This document shows positions 37,665 through 45,758 of a stretch of 64,000 nt of DNA, one piece after another (position 1 is the first letter of the stretch; each line of letters begins with the position of its first letter). Below the pieces are notes generated by a model. It did not search any database. It saw nothing but the letters and a program-made list of their open reading frames with translations, and was not told where the DNA came from. The stretch comes from a bacterium (lineage in GTDB: Bacteria; Zhuqueibacterota; Zhuqueibacteria; Residuimicrobiales; Residuimicrobiaceae), in the NCBI GenBank assembly GCA_029554865.1, contig JAKPUX010000025.1:1-64000 (forward strand). Reading direction: 5' to 3'. The translations under genes and the position numbers were made by a program.

Positions 37665-37760
37665 ACCATCCTTTCATTGGAGAAGAATAATGTAGCGATA
37701 ATTGGGCCTTTATTTCAAGTCTTTTCATACGGTTTGGCGTTTTTGTGGCGATAAATTCCC

Positions 37761-37789
37761 TTGACAATTTTGTTTATTATTAGTAAGAT
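37761..37789 (+). promoter_or_regulatory. Sigma-70 promoter for ssb
   Basis: TTGACA (37761-37766), a 17-base spacer and TAAGAT (37784-37789), 51 bases before the ATG. The -35 box is a perfect consensus. Confidence 0.8.
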
Positions 37790-37840
37790 AAACTGAGGCG
37801 GGCCAAAAAGGCTGTTTACATTATAACAAGGAGGCGTCAA

Positions 37841-38296
37841 ATGGCTTTCGATAGTAAAGGCACCTTGAACAAAGTCATGCTCATCGGAAGACTGGGCGCA
37901 GATCCCGAATTGAAGTACACCCCCGCCGGAGCCGCCGTTCTGACTTTTAGCCTTGCTACCAACACCTCGTGGAAGGATCAGGAGGGGAAATCCCAGGAAA
38001 AGACCGAATGGCATCGCGTGGTGGCCTGGCGCAAGCTGGCTGAAGTGATCAACCAGTACGCCAAGAAGGGTGGGCGGGTCTATGTGGAAGGCAAGGTCAT
38101 GACCCGTTCCTGGACCGACAAGGACGGGGCCAAGCGCTATACAACGGAGATCCAGGCTGAATCCATTCAGCTGCTGGACAGCCGGGGAGAGCGCGAGAAT
38201 GTGGAGTCGGTGGATGTGCCCCCGCCGAGCGAGGCCGATTTCAACGGACAGGGACAACACGCCGATAGCGAAGTCAACGACGATCTGCCTTTTTAA
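37841..38296 (+). CDS. ssb: Single-stranded DNA-binding protein
   Basis: Coats single-stranded DNA in replication and repair. The OB-fold fills residues 1-115 (NKVMLIGRLGADPELKYTPAG, here as positions 9-28, then WHRVVAWRKLAEV). A short acidic linker follows and the tail ends DDLPF, the canonical partner-binding tip. AGGAGG lies 7 bases before the ATG. It is a single gene with its own promoter and terminator, 151 residues long, a normal size. Confidence 0.97.
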   Translation: MAFDSKGTLNKVMLIGRLGADPELKYTPAGAAVLTFSLATNTSWKDQEGKSQEKTEWHRVVAWRKLAEVINQYAKKGGRVYVEGKVMTRSWTDKDGAKRYTTEIQAESIQLLDSRGERENVESVDVPPPSEADFNGQGQHADSEVNDDLPF

Positions 38297-38355
38297 GTGC
38301 AGTCTCCGGTCGGGACGGTGGGAATTGCCAACGATTCGGGCCGGTTTGAGTGTGT

Positions 38356-38393
38356 AAAAATCCAAGGTCCAGTGCGGCTTTGGATTTTTTTTT
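38356..38393 (+). terminator. Rho-independent terminator after ssb
   Basis: AAATCCAA and TTGGATTT form the stem, followed by nine T. Confidence 0.85.
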
Positions 38394-38426
38394 CCGCAGC
38401 CCATTTTATTCCTTGCAGGTGAAGCG

Positions 38427-38840
38427 ATGACAAAGAAGAGGTACGATCCGGTGCCGTTGATTCGCGCGGCAATCACCGCCAGCGCCGGGGCGAAGGCCCT
38501 CTATTCCCGTTTTCAGGTCGGCGCGGCCCTGCTCTGCGCGGATGGTTCGGTCGTGACCGGATTCAATATTGAGAGTAGTTCCTACGGCCTGACCATTTGT
38601 GCAGAGCGGGTGGCGATGTTCAGGGCCCTTTCCGAGGGCAAGGAGTCTTTCACGGCCATCGCCATCGTTGCGGGCAGCCGCAATTGGTGTCCCCCCTGCG
38701 GGGCCTGCCGGCAGGTGCTGTGGGAATGGGCGGGGGAAATCGAGGTGATCCTGGCCCGCAGCGAAGAGGAGTACCAGATCCTCTCCCTGAGCGAGCTGTT
38801 GCCGCATGCCTTTGACCATGGATATCTGCCCAATGCCTGA
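38427..38840 (+). CDS. cdd: Cytidine deaminase
   Basis: Hydrolyses cytidine and deoxycytidine to uridine and deoxyuridine in pyrimidine salvage. It is the short, tetrameric, zinc-dependent type (137 residues). Zinc ligands are Cys58 in CAE and Cys91 and Cys94 in PCGAC; Glu60 is the proton shuttle. FNIESSSYGLTICAER supplies the substrate-binding Asn/Glu. It heads a salvage run (cdd, uridine kinase fusion, tdk, PNP). The next gene starts inside its last codons. Confidence 0.95.
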   Translation: MTKKRYDPVPLIRAAITASAGAKALYSRFQVGAALLCADGSVVTGFNIESSSYGLTICAERVAMFRALSEGKESFTAIAIVAGSRNWCPPCGACRQVLWEWAGEIEVILARSEEEYQILSLSELLPHAFDHGYLPNA

Positions 38841-40044
38841 CCTGAAACATGATCCGCCCTGCCTGATCATCGGGATCGCCGGTCCCTCCGGATCGGGCAA
38901 GAGTTTTATCGCCGAACAGATCCTGGCCGCGCTGCCCGCCCAGCGGGGCCTCCTGCTTTCGCAGGATGATTACTACCGCGACCGTTCGGATTTGTCCCTG
39001 GAGAAGCGCCAGCTCATCAACTATGATCATCCGGATGCGGTCGAATTTTCCCTGCTCGCTGAACATCTGCGCACCCTGCGCGCGGGCCGGGCGATCGAAC
39101 ACCCCCTCTACGATTTTGCGGTGCACAATCGCAGGGCGGAGCGGGCCGAGGCGGGTCCAGCGGATCTGGTCGTGGTCGACGGGCTGCTGCTCTATGCGGT
39201 GCCGGAGATGCTGCCCCTCTTCGACCTCAAGATCTATGTGGACACTCCCCTGGACATCTGCTTCATCCGCCGGCTCCAGCGGGACGTCCTGGAGCGCGGG
39301 CGCACCATGGAGTCGGTTATCCAGCAGTTCTGCACGACGGTGCGGCCGATGTTCATCGAACATGTGCTTGCGAGCCGGACCCAGGCCGATCTCATCCTTT
39401 CAGGCGAGGTTCCGGTCGAGGAGGTGCTGCCTCAGATCCTGCAGCGCATCCAGGTTCTCAATCCCTCCCTGCATTCGGAAACTTCCGGGGCGGCGGCGCC
39501 CGGCCCGACCTGGCAGGAGCTGCTTATGACGGAACACCTCCTGCTCTTGCGCGGCCTGAAGCTGCTGGAGGAGGCGGCGGCAGCAGTGATGCAGGGGGAT
39601 GCGGAGCGGGATCGACTGGAGCGGATCCTCAATTTTCTGCTCTCCTTCGGAGACCGGATTCACAATGTCAAGGAGGAGAACCATCTCTTTCCCCTGATGG
39701 TCGAGAACGGCATCTCCCAGGAGGGGTTGATCAAGGAGATGCTGCTGGAGCATGAGGCGGAGCGGGAGCTTATTGCGCGGGCGATGGCCCGTCTTGGCAA
39801 GTCCGGTGCAGCCGGTGCGGCCGAGCAAGAGCTCCTCGCCGGCCATCTGCGCAGCTACTGCGCAAGGAGGTGTGAGCATATCCGTCTGGAGAATGAAAAA
39901 CTTTACCCCCGCGCTGCGGAGGTGCTCGGTGCAGGGGACATCGAAAGAATGGTCGCTGATTTTGCCAAGGTGGAAGAGCGTTCGCTCTATCCCAACTCCG
40001 TGCGCCATTTTTCCAAACAGCTGGCGCAGTGGGAGCGGTCTTGA
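38833..40044 (+). CDS. Uridine kinase fused to a hemerythrin (HHE) domain
   Basis: Residues 1-215 are a uridine/cytidine kinase: P-loop GPSGSGKS (17-24), SQDDYYRD (43-50), NYDHPDAVEF (63-72), HPLYDF (90-95) and the lid RRLQRDVLERGRT. Residues 228-385 are a four-helix hemerythrin domain with the ligand pattern His235, His277-x3-Glu281-x2-His284, His307 and His349-x3-Glu353. The kinase makes UMP or CMP by nucleoside salvage. The HHE half should bind a di-iron centre for oxygen, nitric oxide or iron sensing, an unusual partner. The start is ambiguous: ATG 38833 overlaps the cdd stop by 8 bases and gives the usual short Udk N-terminus, while ATGs at 38806 and 38818 are in frame. 403 residues. Confidence 0.9.
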   Translation: MPDLKHDPPCLIIGIAGPSGSGKSFIAEQILAALPAQRGLLLSQDDYYRDRSDLSLEKRQLINYDHPDAVEFSLLAEHLRTLRAGRAIEHPLYDFAVHNRRAERAEAGPADLVVVDGLLLYAVPEMLPLFDLKIYVDTPLDICFIRRLQRDVLERGRTMESVIQQFCTTVRPMFIEHVLASRTQADLILSGEVPVEEVLPQILQRIQVLNPSLHSETSGAAAPGPTWQELLMTEHLLLLRGLKLLEEAAAAVMQGDAERDRLERILNFLLSFGDRIHNVKEENHLFPLMVENGISQEGLIKEMLLEHEAERELIARAMARLGKSGAAGAAEQELLAGHLRSYCARRCEHIRLENEKLYPRAAEVLGAGDIERMVADFAKVEERSLYPNSVRHFSKQLAQWERS

Positions 40045-40077
40045 GCGGGCGGAATAATTAGCTTTCAGGAGAGGAGC

Positions 40078-40662
40078 ATGTTAAGTATCGTTCCGAAGGA
40101 TACCGGGTGGATCGAGGTGATCTGTGGCAGCATGTTCAGCGGCAAGACCGAGGAGCTGATTCGCAGGCTGCGGCGAGCCCAGATCGCCCGTCAGAAGGTA
40201 GCCGTTTTCAAGCCTGTGATCGATGACCGCTATTCAACCGAGCATATCGTTTCACATAACGAGGGCCGCCTGCCTTCGGTGCCGGTCTCTTCGGCCCGGC
40301 AGATCCTGGAGCTGGCGGGCGAGGCCACAGTCGTCGGCATTGATGAGGCCCAATTCTTCGGGCCGGAGCTGGTCGATGTCTGCCAGGAGTTGGCGGACAG
40401 CGGCAAGCGGGTGATTGTTGCCGGTCTGGATCAGGATTATACTGGTAAGCCTTTTGAGCCCATGCCGCAGCTGCTGGCGGTCGCTGAGTATATCACCAAA
40501 ACCCTGGCCATCTGCGTCAAATGCGGCAACCCCGCCAACCGGACGCAACGTCTGAGCCACGATTCCGCGCGGGTAGTGGTGGGCGCCCAGGATATCTATG
40601 AGGCGCGCTGCCGCTACTGCCACGAGGTCTTTGAGGCGGATGACGAGAACAAGGGAGAATGA
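40078..40662 (+). CDS. tdk: Thymidine kinase
   Basis: Phosphorylates thymidine to dTMP in salvage. It is a type II kinase of 194 residues: P-loop GSMFSGKT (17-24), catalytic Glu90 in IDEAQFF and a zinc ribbon with Cys146/Cys149 and Cys178/Cys181. The lasso loop carries [20 protein letters not shown] precedes the ATG. The nucleoside phosphorylase gene follows after 12 bases. Confidence 0.96.
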   Translation: MLSIVPKDTGWIEVICGSMFSGKTEELIRRLRRAQIARQKVAVFKPVIDDRYSTEHIVSHNEGRLPSVPVSSARQILELAGEATVVGIDEAQFFGPELVDVCQELADSGKRVIVAGLDQDYTGKPFEPMPQLLAVAEYITKTLAICVKCGNPANRTQRLSHDSARVVVGAQDIYEARCRYCHEVFEADDENKGE

Positions 40663-40674
40663 AGGACGCCTGTC

Positions 40675-41529
40675 GTGGAAAAGCTGTTGAAGGAAAAGAT
40701 CGGTGAGGCTCTCGCCTTTCTCCGTCCCCGGCTCAGGGAGCGGCCGCGCGTAGCGATCATCCTCGGCTCGGGGCTCGGCCGCTTTTCCGAGCAGATTGAA
40801 GAGGCAATCAGGATCGACACATCGGAGATTCCCCACTATCCCCATTCGACCGTTCCGGGACATGCCGGCCGCTGGTTCGCCGGCCGTCTGGGCCAGCTGC
40901 CTGTCATCGCCGTGCAGGGCCGGGTCCACTATTATGAGGGCTACCCCCTGGCGCAGGTGACTTTTCCGGTCCATCTGCTCGCGAGTCTGGGTGTGGAGAT
41001 TCTCATCGTCACCACGGCGAGCGGGGGATTGAATCCCGCCTTTTCCGCCGGGGATCTGATGCTGATCACCGATCAACTCAATTTCACCTTCGGCAATCCC
41101 CTGGTGGGCAGGCCGGAGGATCAGCTCGGGCCGCGCTTTCCGGATATGATGCATTGTTACGATCAGGGGCTGCGTGATGTGGCGCGGGATGCGGCGGCGA
41201 GGCTGGGAATGAGGCTGCGCGAGGGGGTTTTTTGCTGGGTGACCGGCCCGGCCTACGAGACTGCGGCGGAGGTGCGCATGCTGCGCCAGCTCGGGGGGGA
41301 TGCAGTCTCGATGTCGACCGCCCCGGAGGTGATCGTCGCGCGGCAGCGTCATCTGCGCGTGCTCGGCATCTCCCTGATCACCAATCCCGGCACGGGCCTG
41401 ACGGCGGCCAAACTTACCCATGAGGAGGTCACAGCTACCGCCAATCAGGCGGGGGAGCGGATGGGGCAGCTTCTGCTCGAGATCGCCCGCCGTCTGGAGG
41501 GGGAGCCAACCCGGCCGGAGCGGGGATGA
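40675..41529 (+). CDS. punA: Purine nucleoside phosphorylase
   Basis: Splits purine nucleosides with phosphate in the salvage pathway. It is the trimeric (low-molecular-mass) PNP fold: GSGLG phosphate loop at 31-35, VPGHAGRWFAG, VQGRVHYYEGY, TTASGGLN and MSTAPEVIVARQ, the motif that contacts the base and ribose. In the purine site the usual N-x-A-A-G stretch reads TNPGTGLT, a variant of that loop. The GTG start has GAAGGA about 10 bases upstream. A promoter for the tRNA group follows within 20 bases of the stop. Confidence 0.92.
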   Translation: MEKLLKEKIGEALAFLRPRLRERPRVAIILGSGLGRFSEQIEEAIRIDTSEIPHYPHSTVPGHAGRWFAGRLGQLPVIAVQGRVHYYEGYPLAQVTFPVHLLASLGVEILIVTTASGGLNPAFSAGDLMLITDQLNFTFGNPLVGRPEDQLGPRFPDMMHCYDQGLRDVARDAAARLGMRLREGVFCWVTGPAYETAAEVRMLRQLGGDAVSMSTAPEVIVARQRHLRVLGISLITNPGTGLTAAKLTHEEVTATANQAGERMGQLLLEIARRLEGEPTRPERG

Positions 41530-41543
41530 TTTACTGAAAAATA

Positions 41544-41572
41544 TTGACAATATTATTGAAATTGCGTATATT
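41544..41572 (+). promoter_or_regulatory. Sigma-70 promoter for the tRNA/tadA group
   Basis: TTGACA (41544-41549), a 17-base spacer and TATATT (41567-41572), with tRNA-Glu starting 18 bases past the -10 box. The -35 box is a perfect consensus. Confidence 0.8.
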
Positions 41573-41589
41573 TATGAGCTTGGGATTTT

Positions 41590-41662
41590 GGCGTGTTCGT
41601 CTAGGGGTCTAGGACGCTGGCCTCTCACGCCGGTAACACGGGTTCGAATCCCGTACACGCTA
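41590..41662 (+). tRNA. tRNA-Glu (anticodon CTC)
   Basis: The acceptor arms GGCGTGT/ACACGCT pair with one G-U end pair. The anticodon stem is CTGGC/GCCGG with loop CTCTCAC, and the T-loop is TTCGAAT. CCA is not encoded. Confidence 0.92.
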
Positions 41663-41705
41663 CAAAATTCAAGTGCTGCACAGCAAGATGTTCTCTGAAC
41701 ATAAC

Positions 41706-41779
41706 GCGCCCGTAGCTCAACTGGATAGAGCATCTGGCTACGGACCAGAAGGTTGGGGATTCGAGCTCCTCCGGGCGCG
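41706..41779 (+). tRNA. tRNA-Arg (anticodon ACG)
   Basis: The acceptor arms are GCGCCCG/CGGGCGC, the anticodon stem TCTGG/CCAGA and the loop CTACGGA. Its A34 is the classic target for deamination to inosine by TadA, whose gene begins 23 bases downstream. Confidence 0.93.
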
Positions 41780-41802
41780 CATTTTTTGGGAAGGCTCTCC
41801 TC

Positions 41803-42258
41803 ATGCAGGATCATGCAGCCTGGATGCGGCTCGCGCTTGCCGAAGCCAGGAAGGCCCTGAATAAGAATGAGGTTCCGGTCGGTGCCGTTGTGGTGTATGA
41901 GGGCCGGGTCATTGGCAGGGGGCACAATCTCATCGAATCCCTGCAGGATCCCACCGCGCATGCGGAGATGCTGGCCGTAACTGCCGCAGCCAATACTCTC
42001 GCCTCCTGGCGGCTGGATCAATCCATCCTGTATGTCACCCTCGAACCTTGTATGATGTGCACAGGCGCGATCCTGCTCGCCAGGATTCCGCTGATTGTTT
42101 ATGGTGCGGCCGATCCCCGTTACGGGGCGTGCGGGAGTGCACTGCAGATGGCTGACGGCGCCAAGCTGGATATTCAGGCCAGGGTCATCGGCGGGATCAT
42201 GAAAGAGGAGAGCAGTCTTCTCTTGAAGGAGTTCTTTCGCAAGCTGCGTCAAAATTAG
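41803..42258 (+). CDS. tadA: tRNA-specific adenosine deaminase
   Basis: Converts A34 of tRNA-Arg(ACG) to inosine so one tRNA reads CGU, CGC and CGA. Zinc ligands are His53 in HAE (Glu55 proton shuttle) and Cys83 and Cys86 in PCMMC; the 151-residue length is standard. The YGAADPRYGACGS loop matches TadA rather than cytidine deaminase. GGAAGG lies just upstream. It sits between tRNA-Arg(ACG) and tRNA-Ser(CGA), so it is probably cotranscribed with its substrate RNA. Confidence 0.95.
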   Translation: MQDHAAWMRLALAEARKALNKNEVPVGAVVVYEGRVIGRGHNLIESLQDPTAHAEMLAVTAAANTLASWRLDQSILYVTLEPCMMCTGAILLARIPLIVYGAADPRYGACGSALQMADGAKLDIQARVIGGIMKEESSLLLKEFFRKLRQN

Positions 42259-42294
42259 CCCCTCTTTCCAGCGAGGAGCGGGCCATGAGTTTCA

Positions 42295-42382
<88 letters not shown>

Positions 42383-42406
42383 AGATGGAGATCAGGCTGT
42401 TGTTTC

Positions 42407-42495
<89 letters not shown>

Positions 42496-42551
42496 GAGGT
42501 CTTCTGCCCGCTCGTGCGGCGGGGCCGGCGTCATCCTGCTGCAAATCTTTC

Positions 42552-42624
42552 GGGGCTGTAGCTCAGCTGGGAGAGCGATACGTTCGCAACGTATAGGTCG
42601 TGGGTTCGAATCCCATCAGCTCCA
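42552..42624 (+). tRNA. tRNA-Ala (anticodon CGC)
   Basis: The acceptor arms GGGGCTG/CAGCTCC pair with G3-U70, the alanine identity pair, and the discriminator is A. The anticodon stem is ATACG/CGTAT with loop TTCGCAA. Confidence 0.95.
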
Positions 42625-42630
42625 CACAAG

Positions 42631-42912
42631 AGGCTGTGCTAGACGGGGAGCTAGCGGTGCCCTGTAACCTGCAACCCGCTCCAGCAGGGTCGAATTCCCA
42701 TTCTGAGGCCTGCTCACGTTCTTGTCTCGCCATGGTGTGCAATGCTGAAAGCCCAAGCCCTACGCAATAGATGCGTGCCCAACCCCGTCAGGATCGGAAG
42801 ATAGCAGCGGCAAGCACATTCTCTATGTGCCGTAGGAGTACTTGGCTGGAGTTGTGCGCTGTGTCGTCTGGTGCGCAGGGGGGTCGAAGGTGGGTGCACA
42901 GCCTTTTTTTTT
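42631..42912 (+). ncRNA. ffs: Signal recognition particle RNA, long bacterial form
   Basis: The SRP RNA works with Ffh to target nascent membrane proteins. The core helix-8 motif appears as GTCAGGATCGGAAGATAGCAG near 42788-42808 (CAGG, GGAAG and AGCAG tetraloop/asymmetric-loop elements). The 5' end AGGCTGTGC (42631-42639) pairs with GCACAGCCT near 42896-42904, closing the molecule, and a run of T ends it. Its ~280-nucleotide length indicates the form with an Alu-like domain, as in Firmicutes and Thermus. It directly precedes dnaX, as in several other bacteria. End positions are approximate. Confidence 0.85.
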
Positions 42913-42937
42913 GACGTGACCGAAGCCGGATCCCTCC

Positions 42938-44644
42938 ATGTCCTACTTGGTGCTTGCCCGAAAATATCGCCCCATGTTTTTTGCCGACGTTCTGGGGCAG
43001 CAGCATGTGACCCACACCCTGCAGAATGCCATCCAACAGAACCGGATTGCCAATGCCTACCTTTTTTCCGGGCCGCGCGGCATTGGCAAGACCACGGTTG
43101 CTCGTCTCCTTGCCAAGGCCCTAAACTGCGATCAGGGCCCCACGATCAACCCCTGCAACACCTGTACTTCCTGCATAGAGATCAATGAAAGCCGCAGCCT
43201 CGATGTATTCGAGATTGACGGCGCCTCCAATCGCGGCATCGACGAGGTGCGCAATCTGCGCGAGGGGCTGCGCTACGCGCCCCATCCCGGCAAATACCGC
43301 ATCTATATCATCGATGAAGTGCACATGCTCACCAACGAGGCCTTCAACGCCCTGTTGAAGACCCTGGAGGAACCGCCCGCGCGGGTGTTGTTCATCTTTG
43401 CCACCACCGAATCACATAAGGTCCCGGCGACGATCCTGTCGCGCTGCCAGCGCTTCGATTTCAAGCGCATGTCCCATCAGTTTATTGTCGAGCAGCTGCA
43501 GACGATGTGCCGTCAAGAGGAGATCGCGATCGATGCGGAATCACTGCGCATGATCGCGCTCAAGGCCGACGGCAGTATGCGGGATTCGCAGAGTATTCTC
43601 GACCAGATCATTGCCTTCGCCGGTAAAAACATCCAGGCCCGGGATGTGGCCTCGCTGCTCGGGATCATCGACCAGGAGCTCTTTTTTCGGGTCACGGATC
43701 TGATTCAGGCCGGGGACGTGGATGGCGCTATCAAGCTTGCCGACCATCTTTTTGCGGAGGGCTTCGACTTTGACGAATTTCTCATCGGCCTTGCCGAGCA
43801 TCTGCGCAATTTTCTGGTGGTGAAAAGCGGCAGCGATCCTCATCTCATTGACTGTTCCGAGGAGCATATTGTGCGCTATCGGGAGCAGATAGAGGCCTTT
43901 TCCATCGAGGATCTGCTGCGGTTGATCAAGGTGGCGGCGGATGCCGAAAACCTGGTGCGCCGCAGCAGCAATGCCCGGCTCCATTTCGAGGTCGGCCTGG
44001 TCAAGATGGTGCGGATGAGCAGCAGCGTGCAGCTGACTACCCTCATGGAGCAGCTGGGAGAGGTAAAAAAAAAGTCTAATTCCCTCCCCTTGAGCAGTTC
44101 CACCTCCCCTGGCTACAAGCCCTCTTTTCTCGCCCAAACTCCGAACCCGACCACTTCCCGTCCTTCGGCCGCACCTTCTGCATCTGCGCCCGCCGGCCCC
44201 GCTTTGATTCCTGCCGATGCAGTTTCGCCGGAGCAGAAAGCGGTGGTTGAGCAGGCGCCCGCTCTCTCTTTAGCTGCGGTGGAAGAGCGCTGGCAGGGTG
44301 TGCTCGATGCGGTGCGCACCCAGAAGGTCGCGCTTGGCACTTTTTTGCAGGAGGGCTGGCCGGTTAAGGTGGGCGCAGGGCAGCTGGAGATCATGTTCGG
44401 CCGTGAGAGCAGTTTCCAGATGAATGCGGTCGAAAACAACCGCCTGCTTCTGCAGGAGATCATGACCGGGATTCTGGGGGTTCCGCTGCGGCTCCTGTGT
44501 GTGAAAGATGAGGAGGGGATCCTGCCGCGGGTGCGTAAAATCCCGGCGCTGACCGATCGCAAGAGCGAGTTCGAGAAGAAGCTGCGGGATGATGTCCGTA
44601 TGCAAAGAATAGTGCAAGAGTTCGACGCTGAATTCATCAAATAG
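42938..44644 (+). CDS. dnaX: DNA polymerase III subunits gamma and tau
   Basis: The ATPase of the clamp loader. It has Walker A GPRGIGKT (45-52), zinc ligands Cys64, Cys73, Cys76 and Cys79, Walker B IIDEVH (124-129) and sensor 1 SRCQRF. Domain III and a Pro/Ser/Ala-rich linker (about 385-440) follow, then a tau-like C-terminal domain to 568. At codons 376-379 the message reads GTA AAA AAA AAG with nine consecutive A (44065-44073) after GGGAGAGG. A -1 shift at A AAA AAG meets TAA after one codon, giving a gamma-like protein of about 380 residues. This is the arrangement known from E. coli and Thermus. ybaB and recR follow closely. Confidence 0.96.
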   Translation: MSYLVLARKYRPMFFADVLGQQHVTHTLQNAIQQNRIANAYLFSGPRGIGKTTVARLLAKALNCDQGPTINPCNTCTSCIEINESRSLDVFEIDGASNRGIDEVRNLREGLRYAPHPGKYRIYIIDEVHMLTNEAFNALLKTLEEPPARVLFIFATTESHKVPATILSRCQRFDFKRMSHQFIVEQLQTMCRQEEIAIDAESLRMIALKADGSMRDSQSILDQIIAFAGKNIQARDVASLLGIIDQELFFRVTDLIQAGDVDGAIKLADHLFAEGFDFDEFLIGLAEHLRNFLVVKSGSDPHLIDCSEEHIVRYREQIEAFSIEDLLRLIKVAADAENLVRRSSNARLHFEVGLVKMVRMSSSVQLTTLMEQLGEVKKKSNSLPLSSSTSPGYKPSFLAQTPNPTTSRPSAAPSASAPAGPALIPADAVSPEQKAVVEQAPALSLAAVEERWQGVLDAVRTQKVALGTFLQEGWPVKVGAGQLEIMFGRESSFQMNAVENNRLLLQEIMTGILGVPLRLLCVKDEEGILPRVRKIPALTDRKSEFEKKLRDDVRMQRIVQEFDAEFIK

Positions 44645-44660
44645 CCGACAGAGGTGGTTT

Positions 44661-45005
44661 ATGTTCAACAAGGGAAACATGGGCGGCCTTCTGCGTCAGG
44701 CGCAGAAGATGCAGGAAGATCTGCAGAAAATGCAGGCCAACCTGGCCAATCTGAGGGTTGAGGGCACGGCCGGCGGCAACATGGTCACAGTCACTGCCAA
44801 CGCCGCGCAGGAGATCCTGCAGGTAAAGATCAATCCGGAGGTGGTCGATCCGGAGGATGTTGAGATGCTGGAGGATCTGGTCCTGGCCGCGGTCAATCAA
44901 GCCCTGCAAAACGGGCGCGCCAAAGCGGAAGAGGAGATGGCTAAAGTCACCGGCGGCATGGATCCGGGCGGGATGCTCGGCGGCCTCAAATTGCCGGGTA
45001 TGTGA
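44661..45005 (+). CDS. ybaB: YbaB/EbfC nucleoid-associated protein
   Basis: A small homodimeric DNA-binding protein (114 residues). It has an N-terminal helix GGLLRQAQKMQEDLQKMQAN (given within 9-28), a beta core with VTVTANAAQEILQVKINPEVV as strands, and the Gly/Met-rich C-terminal tail GMLGGLKLPGM. It follows dnaX by 16 bases and precedes recR, the conserved dnaX-ybaB-recR order. AGAGGTGG lies upstream. Confidence 0.95.
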   Translation: MFNKGNMGGLLRQAQKMQEDLQKMQANLANLRVEGTAGGNMVTVTANAAQEILQVKINPEVVDPEDVEMLEDLVLAAVNQALQNGRAKAEEEMAKVTGGMDPGGMLGGLKLPGM

Positions 45006-45033
45006 GAAACGCTCTGATGTGTGAGGTCTGGCG

Positions 45034-45630
45034 GTGAACTATTCATCCGAGGCGGTTGAACGAGCCATCCATGAGCTGAGCAAGCTGCCGGGCATCGGAC
45101 GCAAATCGGCCCAGCGCCTGGTCTTCTTTCTGCTCAAGGTGCCTGAGGAGGAGGTACGCGCCCTGGCGGGCTCCCTCGCCGAGCTGCATGAGAAGGTGCG
45201 CTACTGCTCGCGCTGTTTCAATATCACCGAAGAGGATCCCTGTCCGATCTGCGCGGATGAGATGCGGGACCGCCGTCTCATTTGCGTTGTAGAGGAGGCC
45301 AATGACGTGGTCGCTCTGGAAAAGACCGGAGAATTCAAGGGGCTTTATCACGTCCTCGGGGGTGCGCTCTCCCCTCTGGACGGCATCGGGCCGGATGATC
45401 TGAAAATCAAGGAGCTTCTCGGGCGGTTGAGCGAAGAGGTCGAGGAGATCATTCTCGCCACCAATCCCAACACCGAGGGAGAGGCCACCGCCCTCTACCT
45501 GGCCCGTCTTTTCAAACCCATGCAGGTGCGGGTTTCGCGCATCGCCCGCGGCATCCCGGTGGGCGCAGACATCGAGTACGCCGACGAGATGACCCTTTCG
45601 CGCGCCATGGCCGGGCGGGTCCCGTTATAA
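45034..45630 (+). CDS. recR: Recombination protein RecR
   Basis: With RecF and RecO it loads RecA at gaps. The N-terminal helix-hairpin-helix (about 15-30, LPGIGRKSAQRLVF), a zinc finger with Cys58, Cys61, Cys70 and Cys73, and a Toprim domain with VVEEANDV and NPNTEGEATALYL identify it. The 198-residue length is standard. The start is GTG with GAGG about 10 bases before. Confidence 0.95.
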   Translation: MNYSSEAVERAIHELSKLPGIGRKSAQRLVFFLLKVPEEEVRALAGSLAELHEKVRYCSRCFNITEEDPCPICADEMRDRRLICVVEEANDVVALEKTGEFKGLYHVLGGALSPLDGIGPDDLKIKELLGRLSEEVEEIILATNPNTEGEATALYLARLFKPMQVRVSRIARGIPVGADIEYADEMTLSRAMAGRVPL

Positions 45631-45712
45631 CCCTCCCCGGCACCGCCCGCCGCACCAATTTATCACTTGCCTTTATTGACACTTTTTTAGTAATTTGCAG
45701 TAGGAAATGGAT

Positions 45713-45737
45713 AAGGTCGGAATCTCTTCCGGCCTTA
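45713..45737 (+). promoter_or_regulatory. Hairpin in the leader of pgpA
   Basis: AAGGTCGGAA and TTCCGGCCTT form a 10-bp stem (one G-U) with a TCTC loop, 22 bases before the pgpA start and without a T-run. It could be an mRNA 5' stabiliser or control element. A TTGACA at 45675 has no good -10 box. Confidence 0.35.
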
Positions 45738-45758
45738 CGTATTATTCAGGGAAACTCT

